Counted from the first letter of the stretch, positions 48,643 to 62,569 are shown. The stretch is DNA of 64,000 bases from Metopolophium dirhodum (GCF_019925205.1 NC_083566.1:30194001-30258000), one strand, 5' to 3'. Notes: generated by a model from the letters alone, not told the origin. Made by a program: numbers and translations.

Positions 48643-48947
48643 ATCATTAGTGACCAAAATAGACTTTCATCACTGTACCCTATACTAAAGTTCGACAAAC
48701 GACGGTTTCTTAGAATTGGTATTCACTATATTGGAAATAATCATGAACAAAAATTATAAATTAACAGAGAAGGAATTTTTATATTTTATTTTATATTTGA
48801 AAAATCCAAATTTTTAAAATTCTCATTGTGACGCCTTCGGACGTGCCTGTTTGCAGCAGCCTTCTACTGAAAAATTAAATCAAACTAGGTTTATATAGGC
48901 TTATAGTTTTGTTATGGCCGATTGGGTCATAACAAACGGGGGTCTTA

Positions 48948-50238
48948 CAGACTTGGGTAAAATACTTTTTAAAAGTATTTCAAATACATATTCCTTAGTA
49001 TTTGGAATACTCCACAAAAAGTATTCCTAATATTTTTCGAATACTTTTTTTTTAGTACTTTTTCAGTAGATTTAGATTTCAATAACAAAAATATTATTTT
49101 TTCGATTCTGTGTTTATAGATGAACATTATTATAATCTCGATAATACACACCTATCTGGCTATCTATTAGTTATAAACAGGCTTAGGGACTTATCACTTA
49201 TAGCTCTAAAAATTACACAAATATGCTTCTAAAATCATTGAAATATGCATTATAATATGCATTTATAATTTATATGCATTAAAAAAAAAAAATTTACCAC
49301 TAAATCTTGGTTAATCTCACTTTTAACTTAAAAAAGTTATTAGTTAAAATTTATATCTAATAATTAATAAACTGTAATTAAGAATTATTAATCAAAGATA
49401 CAACTTTTATTATTGAATATGCAACAACTAAATTTGAAAAAATAAATATTTTCCTTAACATTTTGAAAAATTAAACCGAGAATTGAATATTTATAATTTA
49501 AAATAAATTTTTTTTTACATAATAATAATTAATAATCAATAATTAATAATTATACAAAAAAATTACAATATTTTTAAATGGTATAACTTTTCTACTTAAA
49601 TAAAACAACTGTTTTATAAAAAAAAATATATTCTCTTAGGAAAAATTACATCATCAATTCTGCATCATTTTGAGTTTCTTGAAATTTACATTATACGATT
49701 AAGTATACTTTCTTATGTTTTTGAATGTAAATCTCCGACGATTACTGGGCAATACATTTTTGTAAATTGAGAATCTCCGTTCAGCGTCTATACGTTCGAT
49801 ACAGGTTTATATAGTATTATTTATACTTACACAAAAATTATAACGATATATGAAATGTAGTTTGCAGATAGCTTATTACTGGAAGTATTAATATATTTTT
49901 TTGTCGATCGGTTGAAATATGTATATATAGTTATATGTTTCTATATGCACATTCAAATTTTAGATCTGATATTATGGCATCGAGAAACGAATTTATTTCG
50001 CACTCTGCTATATTTAACTATAATATTAAAAAAGTATGCAAATGTTAGAAGTCCCTAAGCCTAGTTATACATTATATTCAAATTAATATAGTTAAAAAAT
50101 AATAATTAGTAATATATAAGAGTATACCTATATAAGAAAAAAAGTATTCAGAATACTTGTAAAAAGTATTAAAAATACCGTATTGAATACTTTCAAAAAA
50201 AGTATTAAAAAAAGTATTTGGAATACTACCCAAGTCTG
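48948..50238. mobile_element. CAGACTTGGGTA-ended element, interrupted
   Basis: The left end is CAGACTTGGGTA and the right end is TACCCAAGTCTG, a 12-bp inverted repeat. Inside both ends lie many copies of AGTATTT and AATACTT words. A second element is inserted at 49179-50062; without it this element is about 400 bp. The flanking 8-mers are similar only in part, so the target duplication is unclear. Confidence 0.7.
49179..50062. mobile_element. AGGCTTAGGGACTT-ended element nested in the previous one
   Basis: The terminal inverted repeats AGGCTTAGGGACTT and AAGTCCCTAAGCCT match exactly over 14 bp. Repeated ATATGCAT words just inside the left end resemble the element at 835-1710, so the two may be related. 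The word AGTTATA occurs next to both ends. No transposase frame is present. Confidence 0.75.
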
Positions 50239-50847
50239 GGTGTCTATGCCCTGGTACTACACACAATATTAGTCCCTTTTATATCTTAATTCGTGGTCAC
50301 TGTAAAATATAAATATTATTATTATTTAAAATTAGTGAAATTTCTATCAAGGCTTAGGAAATCTAACCATCATAATTATTAATTAATTAACGCTTAATAG
50401 CTGACACTACTAATTTAAAATAACCCATAACTCATAAGGGACTCTGATCTATGATCCTACCTATGAAATGGTAAATCTTTATTATCTTTAGACGAAACAT
50501 AACAAACTCTGCAAAAATGTAGTACAAATAAATTCAATTAGGAGTTAAATAAGTCAAATGATGAAATAAATAATATTAATATAGGTAACAACCAACAGGT
50601 ACAATTACTACAATTAGTACAATTATATATTTATATTATTATAGAATAATTACAATATACATTTATATAATATTTAATATTATATATTTATGTTTTTATT
50701 ATAGTTTATAATTTCCAATATCTATTATCTATGCGTTCAGCAATGATAATAATCACAAAATATAATTTATGATAAGACCTCTGCCAGAATGAGAGGCAAT
50801 GATAAAAACATTAAAAACCACCAGTCTTTCTCTCATCCACATTCCGG
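50239..50847. other. AT-rich stretch before copy B
   Basis: No gene or repeat was recognised. It ends at the sharp inner limit of the inverted arm. Confidence 0.4.
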
Positions 50848-50866
50848 CGGGCTAACACCATAGCCA

Positions 50867-51052
50867 CGAAAAGTGATTACTCCGAATATAGTACTACTCC
50901 GAATAAATTACTACGAATATCAGTTACTCCGAATATGGCTGCTGAAAATGATGATACCACGAACAATCATAATTCCGATAATGATATTACTCCGAAAATA
51001 TTGCTACGAATATCAGTTGTTCCGAAAATATACAACTACGAAATAATAACCA
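50867..51052 (+). repeat. Inner CGAA array, two 93-bp units (copy B)
   Basis: Motifs of CGAA type start at 50867, 50883, 50900, 50914 and 50930, and again at 50960, 50976, 50993, 51007 and 51023, each exactly 93 bp after its partner. A further partner pair ends at 51053. The consensus core is TACTCCGAATAT or CTACGAATATCAGTT. The position at the end of the element suggests binding sites for the zinc-finger transposase; this is inference. Confidence 0.8.
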
Positions 51053-51962
51053 CGGTTTTAGATATGCACATAGGCGCAATTTGGGGGGTGACTTGGAGGG
51101 CCTTAGCCTCTCCAAAACTTGTATTTGAATTGATTATTGAAGTATTAAATCCTTCATTAGTTAGGTATCTAATCTGCATAATCCAAAAAACGATTTTTTA
51201 GAAATTATTTTCTTAAGTTAAAACAATGATTCATTATTCACGTGATTAGATATCGGATTCACTCACAGGCCACCAAGCATAAAGTAGGTTTAATAATAGT
51301 AATATAGTTTTACAAATTATGAATTGCCTACTAATCACAATACATTAGGTAACCAGGTAACCTACTGGCTACTGATAATATTTAAATTTTTTTACAATAA
51401 TATAGCCAATACACAATAGTGATTTTTTTATAAATTTGCAGTTCGACGGTTACAATTCTAATATAAATAATATAATATAATAACAATAATATGTACCATA
51501 CCTACCTGAATGTTATTTTTTTAGCAATACGAGCGGTATTAATTTTTTGTAGGAGTTAACACTGTATTTTGTAGTAGTTAACACTATCTTTTGTAGGAGT
51601 TAACACTACATTTGTAGGAGTTTACCATTCCCCATTTGAACAGCGACAGAGCCCCCCCCCCCCCCCCCCCAATGGTCTGATTCATTTAAATATGTAAAGC
51701 ACCTCAAAGTCAAAAAAAGAAATGGCACCTATGGATATACAATATACATCCATGATAATAATATATATTATCAATTTTCATACGCATAACGTCATAACCT
51801 ATTTACATAATATATTTTAAGTGTTTTCTTGTTTCTTCTAAAATAGCCATAAGTACCTACTTTACTGTTTATTTTAAATTTGATTATTTTTTTATTCTTG
51901 AACATATAGGTACTTACGTTATATTAACATTAAATTTATTGACTATTAACATATTTTATTAT

Positions 51963-52120
51963 TTAGCAGTTTAGTACCTACCTAAGTTTAGTTGCTCTTA
52001 AGTCCTAAGAATATGCAATTTTAAATAAACATAATATGTTAATTATTGAAGTTAACCTGTATTAGGTGAATAAATAAATAATTGGTATGTAACGTACCTA
52101 TGGCCTAGAATAAATCTTAG
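51963..52120. other. 158-bp segment present only in copy B
   Basis: Both copies share sequence on either side (ATTTTATTAT and TTATATTATTATTATTTAT). The segment has no terminal inverted repeat. The flanks are AT-rich and share short TTAT words, which would fit a deletion by microhomology in copy A as well as an insertion in copy B. Confidence 0.8.
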
Positions 52121-52521
52121 ATTATATTATTATTATTTATAAAATTATTATTGATTATTTATTTACGGGCTATGTAAGCCCAATATTATTTGGCGGTGGT
52201 CGTTTGGGCGAAGGTAATTATTTTGATAAAAAAAAAAAAAAAATAGTCTGTGTGGGTAATTATCATTTAAACCGTTTAGTCGAATAAAATTATTTTTATA
52301 GGTAAGATAAAAACCTGGTGACTTTGATTTAGGACTATATTATTATCCTCAGTACAAATATTTTAATAACCACTCAGAAACTACTCATTCGAATTTTTAA
52401 TTTGGTATAGGTACCTAAAAAAAATATCCACTAAATAATTTACAGTAAAAGGGGGGGGGGTTTACACAGTTTTCATTTTAAAAACAGAAGTCTGTATTAC
52501 CACAGGACATTTCTTAAATAG

Positions 52522-52571
52522 TATCATTGATTATAAATACTAGTTTAAATACTAATTTATAATCAATGATA
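52522..52571. repeat. 17-bp-arm hairpin (copy B)
   Basis: Mirror of 21543-21592 with the same exact arms. Confidence 0.7.
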
Positions 52572-53500
52572 GTATTACTTGATACAATTACTTGAATCAG
52601 TGGCACCGAACTCATATATCATGTGAAGCGATCGCTTCAATTCTTAATGGGTGGGTATAAGTGAGAATCATGTAGAAACTCAAATAAAATAATATTAACA
52701 AAAAAAGTTGTGTGTGTTTTTAAACCATATTCGATGGCTGTAAAGTTTTGGTGGGTGGGTGGATAAAAATTCTAGATTTCACTTCACGATAGGTATAGTG
52801 TATACACTAGTTACCTATATATACCTACGTGACGTGTTACATATGTTTGAATTTCTATGCATGAAACAACAATACAACATTTGTGTATTATTTAACTGTT
52901 TAGCTTAAACTATAATAATTTGTATTAAATCCTTATTATATAACCCTTTTGGCCTTTTGTTATTAATATTAATTTTTATACCTATATAGGCACCTATTAT
53001 CATTGTTTAAAACAATTAGTTTTATATTTTTATATTTTTTTGTTTAACTGTATTTTACTTCTGATCAGGTGGCCCTGCTGGGAGCCTTCCTATTCCGTAA
53101 TTAATGTTATTTTATGTCACCCCACGTACGTATGTATAGATTGTAAGTAAAAAAAGTTTAAAAAAAAAACTGTACTTACAAATGTACAGAATATAATATA
53201 TGGAAATCATTGAAATAAATTATGTTTAATAAAAGTAAAAATTAAATAGTTTTGTGTTAATATAATTGAAGTGAAGAAGTCAATATTCTATTAATATTTA
53301 TATGTTATGTTGTAGAATAGTTTGAAGAAGTTTAACTAAAATTTAAAAATGTACTCTCCCGTACAGCTCACGATTTTTTATTTTTTATAAAACGATTTGT
53401 TTTTATGCTTAAAACGATGGTATGAAAACCGTTTTACAGAAACCATTATTTTAGAACTAATAGCCGTTTCAAATTTGTGGTTATATATAGTATAGGGCCC

Positions 53501-53544
53501 AGCGGTTCCCAACCTTTGGGCCGCGGCCCACAAGCGGGCCGTGA
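53501..53544. repeat. hAT-like element terminus (copy B)
   Basis: Mirror of 20570-20613, reading CAGCGGTTCCCAACC and GGGCCGCGGCCC. Confidence 0.45.
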
Positions 53545-54027
53545 AAAATATAATATTAAATATTATATATATTTAAAATAATATTATTATATATTTGTAT
53601 TATATACCTAATAATATTTCTGGTTATATTGGTTATAATAATATTTAATTATTATTAACTACACTACTACAGTGTACAATTATAGTATACTATTAACGCT
53701 ATCGAACGTTTGAATAAATAAGCACCTATACTACCATTTGAACTTGTTAGTTCCTACACATGTTTAAAAATCGTCAATGTATATAAAAAAAAAAGGCGGG
53801 TAAGTGGATGTCGCTCTGCTGTACAGTAGGTTACAAGTGAGTCAATGTAATGGATTGTGTTAAATTTGAATCCAATGATATAATATCATTGAATAAGAAA
53901 AACGATTCTGAGCGAAGACGGTCAGTCAGTCTATAATATCTTATTAAATGTATTTGATGATATTATTGTGAATAAAGTAATTAATTTTAGTATTAGTCAT
54001 TAGTATTTACTATAAATTGGTTAATTT

Positions 54028-54623
54028 CAGGGGCGCCGGAACGATTTTTTTGCTGTGGGGGCAAAATATTTCAAACTTTATTCTAGAGGGTATAGGAGCA
54101 AAAATAGTGGTGTTTAATATAAATTTATTAACAATACAAATTACAGTTGTAATTAACTTTTTCACATACACAGTTTCTTTGTTGTACAATCTTTAATCAA
54201 AAATCCCATAACTATATTTTATTATACAATAATAATAAATAAAATATACAGTTCAAATTTTAATGAATAATTTACATTTTACCAAATACACTTTTTCTCT
54301 CTGCTGTACGGCTAATGAACTCTTTTAGGATATCATCCAAGGAAATTTCATACAAAATAGTTTGGTTTAAGTGTAGTAGTAACAAATGAGTCAAACGCTT
54401 TTGACTCATAGTTGAACGTGTATAGGTTTTTAAACGCTTGAGCCCACTAAATGACCTTTCTGGTGTGGCTGATGCTGCAGGTATTGTGTATAATGCAGGT
54501 ATTGTACTATTGTGGGCTAAATGTAAATATAATTAGGCCATGAAGTCGTGGGGGCCTTGCCCCCACAGTATTTATCTTGTGGGGGCAATTGCCCCCACTG
54601 CCCCCATTGTTCCGGCGCCCCTG
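54028..54623 (-). mobile_element. Internally deleted hAT element (copy B)
   Basis: Mirror of 19491-20086. It has the same CAGGGGCGCCGGAAC ends and 8-bp target duplication (GTTAATTT on this strand). Confidence 0.9.
54272..54484 (-). pseudogene. hAT dimerisation-domain fragment (copy B)
   Basis: Mirror of 19630-19842. It carries the same ERSFSGLKRLK block and stop; the rest of the transposase is missing. Confidence 0.8.
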
Positions 54624-56542
54624 GTTAATTTCATTTTTCCCAAAAAAATTACATTTTAAAATGACATTGCGTGCATATACAATTAAAACAATATACTCTA
54701 AAAGTTTCATATACCAACAAATAATATTTTTAAATTATAACAAAATAACTAAAATCATTATTCTTGGTTTAAATATGAAAATTTGTCTAAATTTGAAATT
54801 AAAATGTCTGTAAAAAATAAATGTGTTGATATATTTTTTAGATTTTTTGGTTACAGTATGAATTATTTATGAGAATCTTTGTTTTAAATTTTCAACCCTT
54901 AGTTATAAAAACTGAACATTTTATAGTTTTTTAATTCCAATGATTGATAATTTTCGAGATGTTGACAAATTTTGTCAAAATTCGAACTTTAAATGTTTAT
55001 AAAAAAAAATCGTGCCTATGTATTTTTAAAATTTTTCAACTGATATTGTAACAATATATTAGAAAGCTTGTATTAAATTTTCAGACTTTTTGGCCGACCA
55101 AATTAAGTTTTATTGACAATTATAAAAATAAAAACTAAAAAAATTGAAAACTGAAAATGTCTGTAAACAGCTCAAAACCTATCAAAATATTTTCAAAATT
55201 GTATGGTGTATAGAAAATGAAAATATAAACATCCAGTGAAATTTTCATGCATCTAAAATTATTCGTTTTTGAATTACAACCAAATAAGAAAAACGCTACA
55301 TGAGAAATTGAGTGAATATCCAATTATGTAACATTATGAACTTAAAACGCTCATAAAAATTTATTTTTACTTGCTTTTAGATATTTTATTTTTGATAAAA
55401 GTAGAAAAACTTATGTTAAATCTCGTGTTACATTTTAAACTCTTAGATTTAAAAAGAAAAATTTTTATGAATTTCTAACTCAAAATAATTTGCAAATTTT
55501 CGTCATTTTTACGTATTTTATCAAAATTTAAACTTTAAATGCTTAGAAAAAAAACAGATTTTTCATCTGCCTCTGAAACAATATATTATGAGCATTCTAT
55601 TAAATTTTCAAGAATTTTTAAACAGTAGATAAAATTTTATTGATATTTATAGACAAAAAAACTAAAAATATTGGTAATTGAAAATGTCTGTAAACAGCTC
55701 AAAATATTTTGAAAACGGGATGGTGTATAGAAACTGCTTATATGAACATTCAGTCAAAATTTCATGTATTTATTTTTTTTTAGAGTTACACCAAAAACCA
55801 AAATCGATTTTGTCAAAAATCAATGTTGCGTAAAAATTCCCGTTTTTTCCTTAATTTTCCATTTGTTTTTCACGGTACTTTTGAAAACTACTGGAAAATG
55901 TTTACTTTTGACCCCCCAAAGTACCAACTAGATTCACTTTCCTATCAGAAAAGGTACTATTGAAGTAAATCTAAGCACTTTTACTGTCCTAAAACGTGAT
56001 GACAGACACAAAAAAATCGCTTCGCTCAGAATCTAAAAGTAAAACTTAGGTATTGGAGACTTGCGGACATTTGAGTAGGTACTCAAAAATGTAGGTAGAA
56101 AATCGAAACAGGTATTATTCTTATACGCACTTCTAAAATGTGTACATTTACTGGTTATAAAAGTATAGGTAATTCTTGATATATAAGTAGATAAGTTTTC
56201 CGATGAATATCTATAACGTTTCAGGAGATTTTAAGGAGTCATTCGATAAGTACCCGCATTAGCAATGAGCCAAATTATTCTGTGAACTTAATAACGGGTT
56301 AGGTAATTCGATAACAATTTTAGCAGTATTTTGAACAGCCAATCAAGATCAACAATTAAGTTTGCACAAGGAAATTATCTTAGTTATATTGTAAGACGTT
56401 AAACCATATTGTTTAGTCTTAGACGGTTAGTGTTAGCGTTGCTAGAGTTATACTTAATTTGTAAAATATCAAAGTTTAAGTACCTAGGTACTGACACGTA
56501 CAGTATTTTCTTAAAATATTATTTCGATCCAAATTGTACAGC

Positions 56543-59500
56543 ATGGACCAATTTGATGGTAAGTAAAAAAATATTTACATACCTTATATTATAACAATAT
56601 TTTTTATTTAATGCTCGTTTTTTAAATTTATCATAATATTATGCGTACAGCTATTTTTAAGGAGCAAAACATTTATATATTACCTACCTATATAAAAGTC
56701 AACATTTTGTTAATTACAAGTACTTTTCAGGAAAACTTCTTCCACGACTTAGATATTATATTAAAATGTTGAGTGTAGAGATAAATATTTTTTTGTAAAA
56801 ACACAGCAAGGACTGCCAAGGAGAGTAATATTTTAGCGAGTTACATAATAATATTATTATGCTTTCGAAAAATCTCTAAACACCGCTGTATAGTGTGCCT
56901 ACAAAGTCGTTTTTTAAACAAATAAACAGCATATTCTATCACACATTCAGACTGAGCAAGGCGACCGTAGGGAGGCAGTAAGGACAGTTCCCCACCTTGG
57001 CTTTTTCTGGATCAATTATCATAATGCTTATTAGGGCGGGGATTTGAATACACTGAAAAAACTGTGAATATATTCTGAATAATTCACTATATTATTTTGA
57101 TTTTTATAATATCGATATAAATTCTAATATAAATTTGGTATAAATAATAATATGCATTTTAAACTTTTAAAGAATTGTAATAAGTTTTTCAGATAGAACT
57201 GATTGTTTTAAACTCTCAAATCTTAAAAATTAATTATTTCTTTTTTTTTTTATAAGTTTAGATCATATAATATTTATTTATCTGTATATAGGTATTGTTA
57301 ATTAAATTTAACATGTACCTAAAATTTACGTGTAAAAAATCATGTAAAAGCGTTTACAAGTTGTAAAATAAAATTTAAAATTCAAATTTAAGAAAAACTT
57401 CAAAATCCCCCAAAAATACTAAAATTACCTTAAAATTTAAAATAGTCAAAAAACGCAAAATGAAACACTTCTTATTCTATTTGTGTATGTTATAAAATTA
57501 GTATCGTGTAGCACAGTAGCTAGATTTGGAAAACAATGCAAAGTGTATTGTGTATACAATGTGCATACAATAGTTTCAACTTTTTAAGTGTTTTTGGAAC
57601 CAATGACTGAATAAGCTGGAAACATTTGATTTTATAAATTACCTAAAATAACGGTTACATTTTATTTATTAAAAAATACATTAGCTAATTTAAAATTACA
57701 TAACAATCAATTACAATTATTAAAATACAAAATCAGCCTCCAATATAAAAGGCATTTTAGAATGTTTTTTTATTCATTTAGATGATCATCGTGAACGAAG
57801 GTCTCGATCTAGATCTCCATTAGTTGGAAATATTTTAGATGTTGTAGGAGGCAATGAGAACAATCCGTCAAGAAGAGTGCCTGGTATTCGAGGAAATTTA
57901 GTATATTTAGCTGCTAACGGTTATACATACGTTCAAAACCATACCTCCACCAATAGAAGGTTAGAAATAGTGTTTTGTAAATGATCTGAATTCTAAGTCA
58001 TTTTTTTTTTATTCTTAATTAATTAGTGTAATACTAAAATTGTTTAGACAGCTAAGATGCACAAGGTACGAACGGGGTTGCCGTGCAACAGCCTCGATGG
58101 ATCTGGAGCCAGAAAATGCACCAATTGATATGTATAGTATGCATACCCATAGGCCCGGGCATGATGTTGAGATTGGAAAATTTTTGGCAGCTCTAAGAAG
58201 CAGAGTTTCGGCTGAGAGCACATCACCCAGAGTGATATATGAGGAAGAATCTAGAAGGTAAGATAACATACTAAAAGTATTATAAAAATTTCAACATAAT
58301 TTTACTGCTTATAATGAAATACTTAATACAACTAACCTTTTCAATAATATTGGCAGATACCCAAATGCAGCAATGCTCACTACCGTGGATTCTGCATTAA
58401 ATATGATGCGGAGTATCCGAAAAAGATACAACCCCCCAGTACCAGCTTCATTAGCAGTAATGGGCGATACGATTGTATCTCAGAGATGGCGGGGTTTAAT
58501 GTCACTATTTGATGACAACATGACCAGTCCATTCTATCAAGGCCCTCTAGAGTACCTAGTTGGTGAAGAAACTGTGTTTGGTGGATTGGTTTTTGCCAAT
58601 ATTGTATTTTTACAAAATTATTCACCATACATGAGGCGATCATCAGTAATAGCTATTGATGGAACATTTGCTGTGCTTCCAAGAATTCCAGGAGACATGG
58701 AACAATTGGTTACCATTCATGTACTTCTAGACAACATAGTAAATATTAATTTAAAACCATAAAATCTGAGTTAAATATTTAAATTATATAATAGTTAAAT
58801 CAGTATAAAATATTAGCTTTCTCAGTTTTGAAAATCAAACTTAAAACAATTGTTTTATTTTCATCATTAAACATATTAATGAAGTTAAATAATTTCCAAA
58901 ATATTATGATCAAAATAGAAAATGAAAATAATAATTTATTGTTTTTTGTAAGTCTATTCCAGTAGTATATGCAATACTGAACCAAAGGACTGAACTTGTA
59001 TATTCAAGATTGTGGCAATTTCTAAGATATGACCTTTCTTTTGATTTATTAAATTGGCATGGGCTACAGGTCATAACAGACTACGAGACTGCTCTTAGAA
59101 ATGCAACAAGAAGAGTTTTACCCGAAAGTCAGTTGATAGGGTGCTGCTTTCATTTTAATCAGGTCAGCTAACTTACATTCATATTTATGTTGATAACTAC
59201 TCCTGCAGTGACTGTCTTCCTTACAATAGCTTTTTTTTTTTTTGATTTTACTCAAAATATTAAAATAATACAATATTGTTATACTCAAAGTGAGGTCAGA
59301 ATGAATTCTGTTATAAATTCCTATAATAAAACTATATAAAATGATGCATACCTACCTAATATAAATATTTAATACAGCGCATTATAATACATTTAATAAT
59401 ATTTTAAATTTTAATTCTGATACTTCTTTGTTAGAACAAAATATAACTGTAATTTATTTTAAATATATCAAGAAGTAAACATTAAAATACCTATGATAGA

Positions 59501-62500
59501 TTCACTGAATATTATGTAATTTATTAATCATTACCGTAAAATGTATTGACATCTTAACCCTAATAATAGCACCAGTTATATTTGAACTGAGTTTAAATTA
59601 ATTTTTCTTTTACAAGATCATTGCATTTTAATTAAATCACTAAGTTAAACATTTAACATTAGCAGAAATTATTTTTGTTCTAAGCCATGTGTACATTAAA
59701 GGTTAAACTAAATATGATGATTGATGACTATTCTAAATTATCATCATTAAATATTATTTTTTATTTTAGTGCATAGTGCGATTTATTCAAACGCACAACT
59801 TGATGGTATTAGTGCGCAATAACCCACACATAGCAACTATAGTCAGAATGGTAATGTTAATTGACTAATTTGAAAAATTTATCATTGTGCTAAAAATTAA
59901 ATTTATTACCAATAGATCATGGCATTGCCACACCTGCCACCAGAGAGAATTGAAGATTACCCCGAAAATTTCCATATTCTTGGTGGGTTCTTGGAAGTAC
60001 AAAGGTTAGCCAGGGACATGAATGTAGCTGAAAATATCACAGAGCTTTTCCACTACTTCCAGAATTATTGGATGAATACAATTGGACCACATGGTTTCTC
60101 TGTATATGGTGTCAATATCAGAACCAATAATTATATTGAAAGCTTCCATAGCACCATTCAGACAACAATTGGCAGACATCCACCGATTTGGACCTTCTAT
60201 GGTACTCAAACTAGAAATTGCAACATAATTAGTTAATTAATTTATGTATAAAATATTAGGTTAACAATTCTGAATTCATTACTTATAGATCGATTACGAT
60301 TGGTAGAAAGGAGAGTAAGGAGAGAAACACAGCAGATTATAAATGGCCACCAGGTAAATATAAATATAAACACTAGGTAATAAATATTTAATATACCTAC
60401 ATAAAAGATGCATTTTTTCTGTCAAATTACATAACAGATTTTAATTTACGTCATTAAAAAAATAGGAACTATTTCCATATTTTTTTTCCAAATTATTATA
60501 TTATAATGAAAATTAAGTATATTTTTTATTATTTAATAAAGTGTATAAAGCAAAATAAAAGAATTTAAAATGATTATTTTACTCAATGGAAAATTTAAAA
60601 AAGGAACATCTTTAAGCAAATATTATGTATTTATAATATATATAGTTGTTGTGCTTTATAAATTATATTTGATTATAATATAAAATATAAATTGATGTTT
60701 ATTTTTTTACTCAATAAAATAACAAAAGTTACATCATAACTAAGTAGATATAAATCTATTTAGTCATAAGATGGATGTTATTTTAATAAATAATTACAAT
60801 TTGCATTCTTGCTGCTATTTTTAAAGTATAATTGCACACACAATACATACCAAAATTATATTATAATTATTATAGTTTTAAAAATAATAATAATATTGTT
60901 TATTTATGATAAAATATCTAATATACTATACGTTAAGTTACTTTTGTTTATATTGAAAAGAATAAAAACAAAACTTAATTCTTAGTTGTTTTAAGCATTA
61001 TAGTTCTTTAGGATACTACTTACTAAGACTACCAATGTAGTTATTTCCAATGTTATTGTAGGTTCGGAGAGCAATATTAACAAGTAGAGACACCAATAAC
61101 CAATTACTAACTGCTGCACTTCAAAATGTCAGAAATGGCCGATACGACATTTCAGCATTCCTTCGACGAGTTGCTCACTCTGCAAGTGGTTACTGGGATC
61201 AACAAATTGGCCATTTACCAACGGGTAAATTTATCTTGTTTTTATTAATTTAATTTTTACTAAACAATTATAAATAATAAAAAATAGATGAGCAATTAAA
61301 TGATCAACCACCAAATGCATTGGTACTTAGACCTCTTCAACCACCAAATGCATTGGTACTTAGACCTCTTCAACCACCACAATGCCAGTCAGGACGTATA
61401 ATGCGTGGTGCTGGAAGGGGCAAACATCAAGCCCGGGTACAATCTGCTGTTCGACCCCCTGTTTTACATGCAGCAAGAGGCCAGAGACGCCGAGGACGTC
61501 CCAATACTAGCAGAAGGCTCCCTCCTCATCAGAGATTAAATGAAGAAGCAATGGAAGGTTTGTATGGCTGAAATTTTAAGATAAATTAAACAATTTTATA
61601 GATATGTTTAAAATGTTAAATTTGTTTATAGACAACATAATGGAAGTTCTACCGGAACCAGAAATCGAAGGTACAAATTATATTAATGTTTACAAATAAT
61701 ATAAATTATAATGAAGCAGATTTAATATTTATCTTTTTCTGTAGTTGTGCATTTTGAAGTAGTTGAAGCACTTACAGCTGAAAATGAACATTTAGGTAAG
61801 ACAAAATATTTATTGTTTAAATCAATATTAATATGAAAATACTTGTATTCTAAGAGGATGAAAATTTTGAGATCGTGGTGGTTGGAACAGATGCTGAAGA
61901 ATTGAACATCATCAATTTGGAGGATCAGACATTACCACAAATACTAGGTTACACGTCTTATGTACATTATATTCCTAATGTAAAAATTGTTATTAGTTTA
62001 AACAAAATATTATTAACTATTATTAATACTAATTAAGTAATAATATAAAAAATAAAAATATTACATTAACTATAACTTATTTTATACTTAAGCAGGCGAG
62101 GAATATGATCGTTGTTTTGTTTGTTGGCAACGCAGAGCTGTCGTTGTAGGTATAAATATTGTTCTGCCATGTGGACACGGGTGGTGTTGTGATGTGTGTG
62201 CTCGGCGATTGTCCAAATGTCCCGTCTGCAGGGCAGAATATCCAAGAACCCTAAATATAAATATTATGTTGACAAGTTTTAATAACGGTATATATTGGTA
62301 TGTTTTGACTTTTAACGGTTAATATAAAAATATATTTACTTTTTGCAATAGACTCATGGATACGCAACATTAACAGCCTTTTAGACCCGACAGGCAGTAA
62401 CTGCATTTGTTGTGGGAGGGCTTATAGGGACGCCCAAAATGGCTCAAGGTATGTGTACCTATATTGTGGACATGGATGGAGGTGCATGGATTGTACAATC

Positions 62501-62569
62501 TCACTTCCATACAATTGTGAAGTATGTGATGATACTGTGGATGGTGTTGCACAAATGTTCATAAGCTGA
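56543..62569 (+). CDS. FLYWCH-MULE transposase with two RING fingers (copy B)
   Basis: Fifteen exons join in frame to 818 aa: 56543-56558, 57782-57959, 58048-58257, 58357-58738, 58953-59162, 59770-59850, 59916-60201, 60289-60353, 61062-61224, 61288-61557, 61632-61670, 61745-61795, 61855-61947, 62093-62287 and 62352-62569, all GT-AG. A FLYWCH finger covers about residues 42-105 (ANGYTYVQN, LRCTRYERGCRATA, MHTHRPGHD). The MULE DDE core has D236 (AIDGTF), D305 (VITDYETA), the GCCFHFNQ block and E434 (NNYIESFHST). The middle has a 33-bp in-frame repeat (QPPNALVLRPL twice) and a basic RRRGRP stretch. Two RING-like fingers end the protein, from C689 (CFVC, LPCGHGWCCDVC, CPVC) and from C764 (CICC, LYCGHGWRCMDC, CEVC). 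All catalytic and most metal-binding residues are kept. The exon 14 acceptor could be 3 bp further on. Confidence 0.82.

Larger units (their letters stand above)
53904..56033. mobile_element. Non-coding element with GATTCTGAGCGAAG ends (copy B)
   Basis: Mirror of 18081-20210, with the same 14-bp terminal inverted repeats and the same nested hAT element. Confidence 0.65.
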
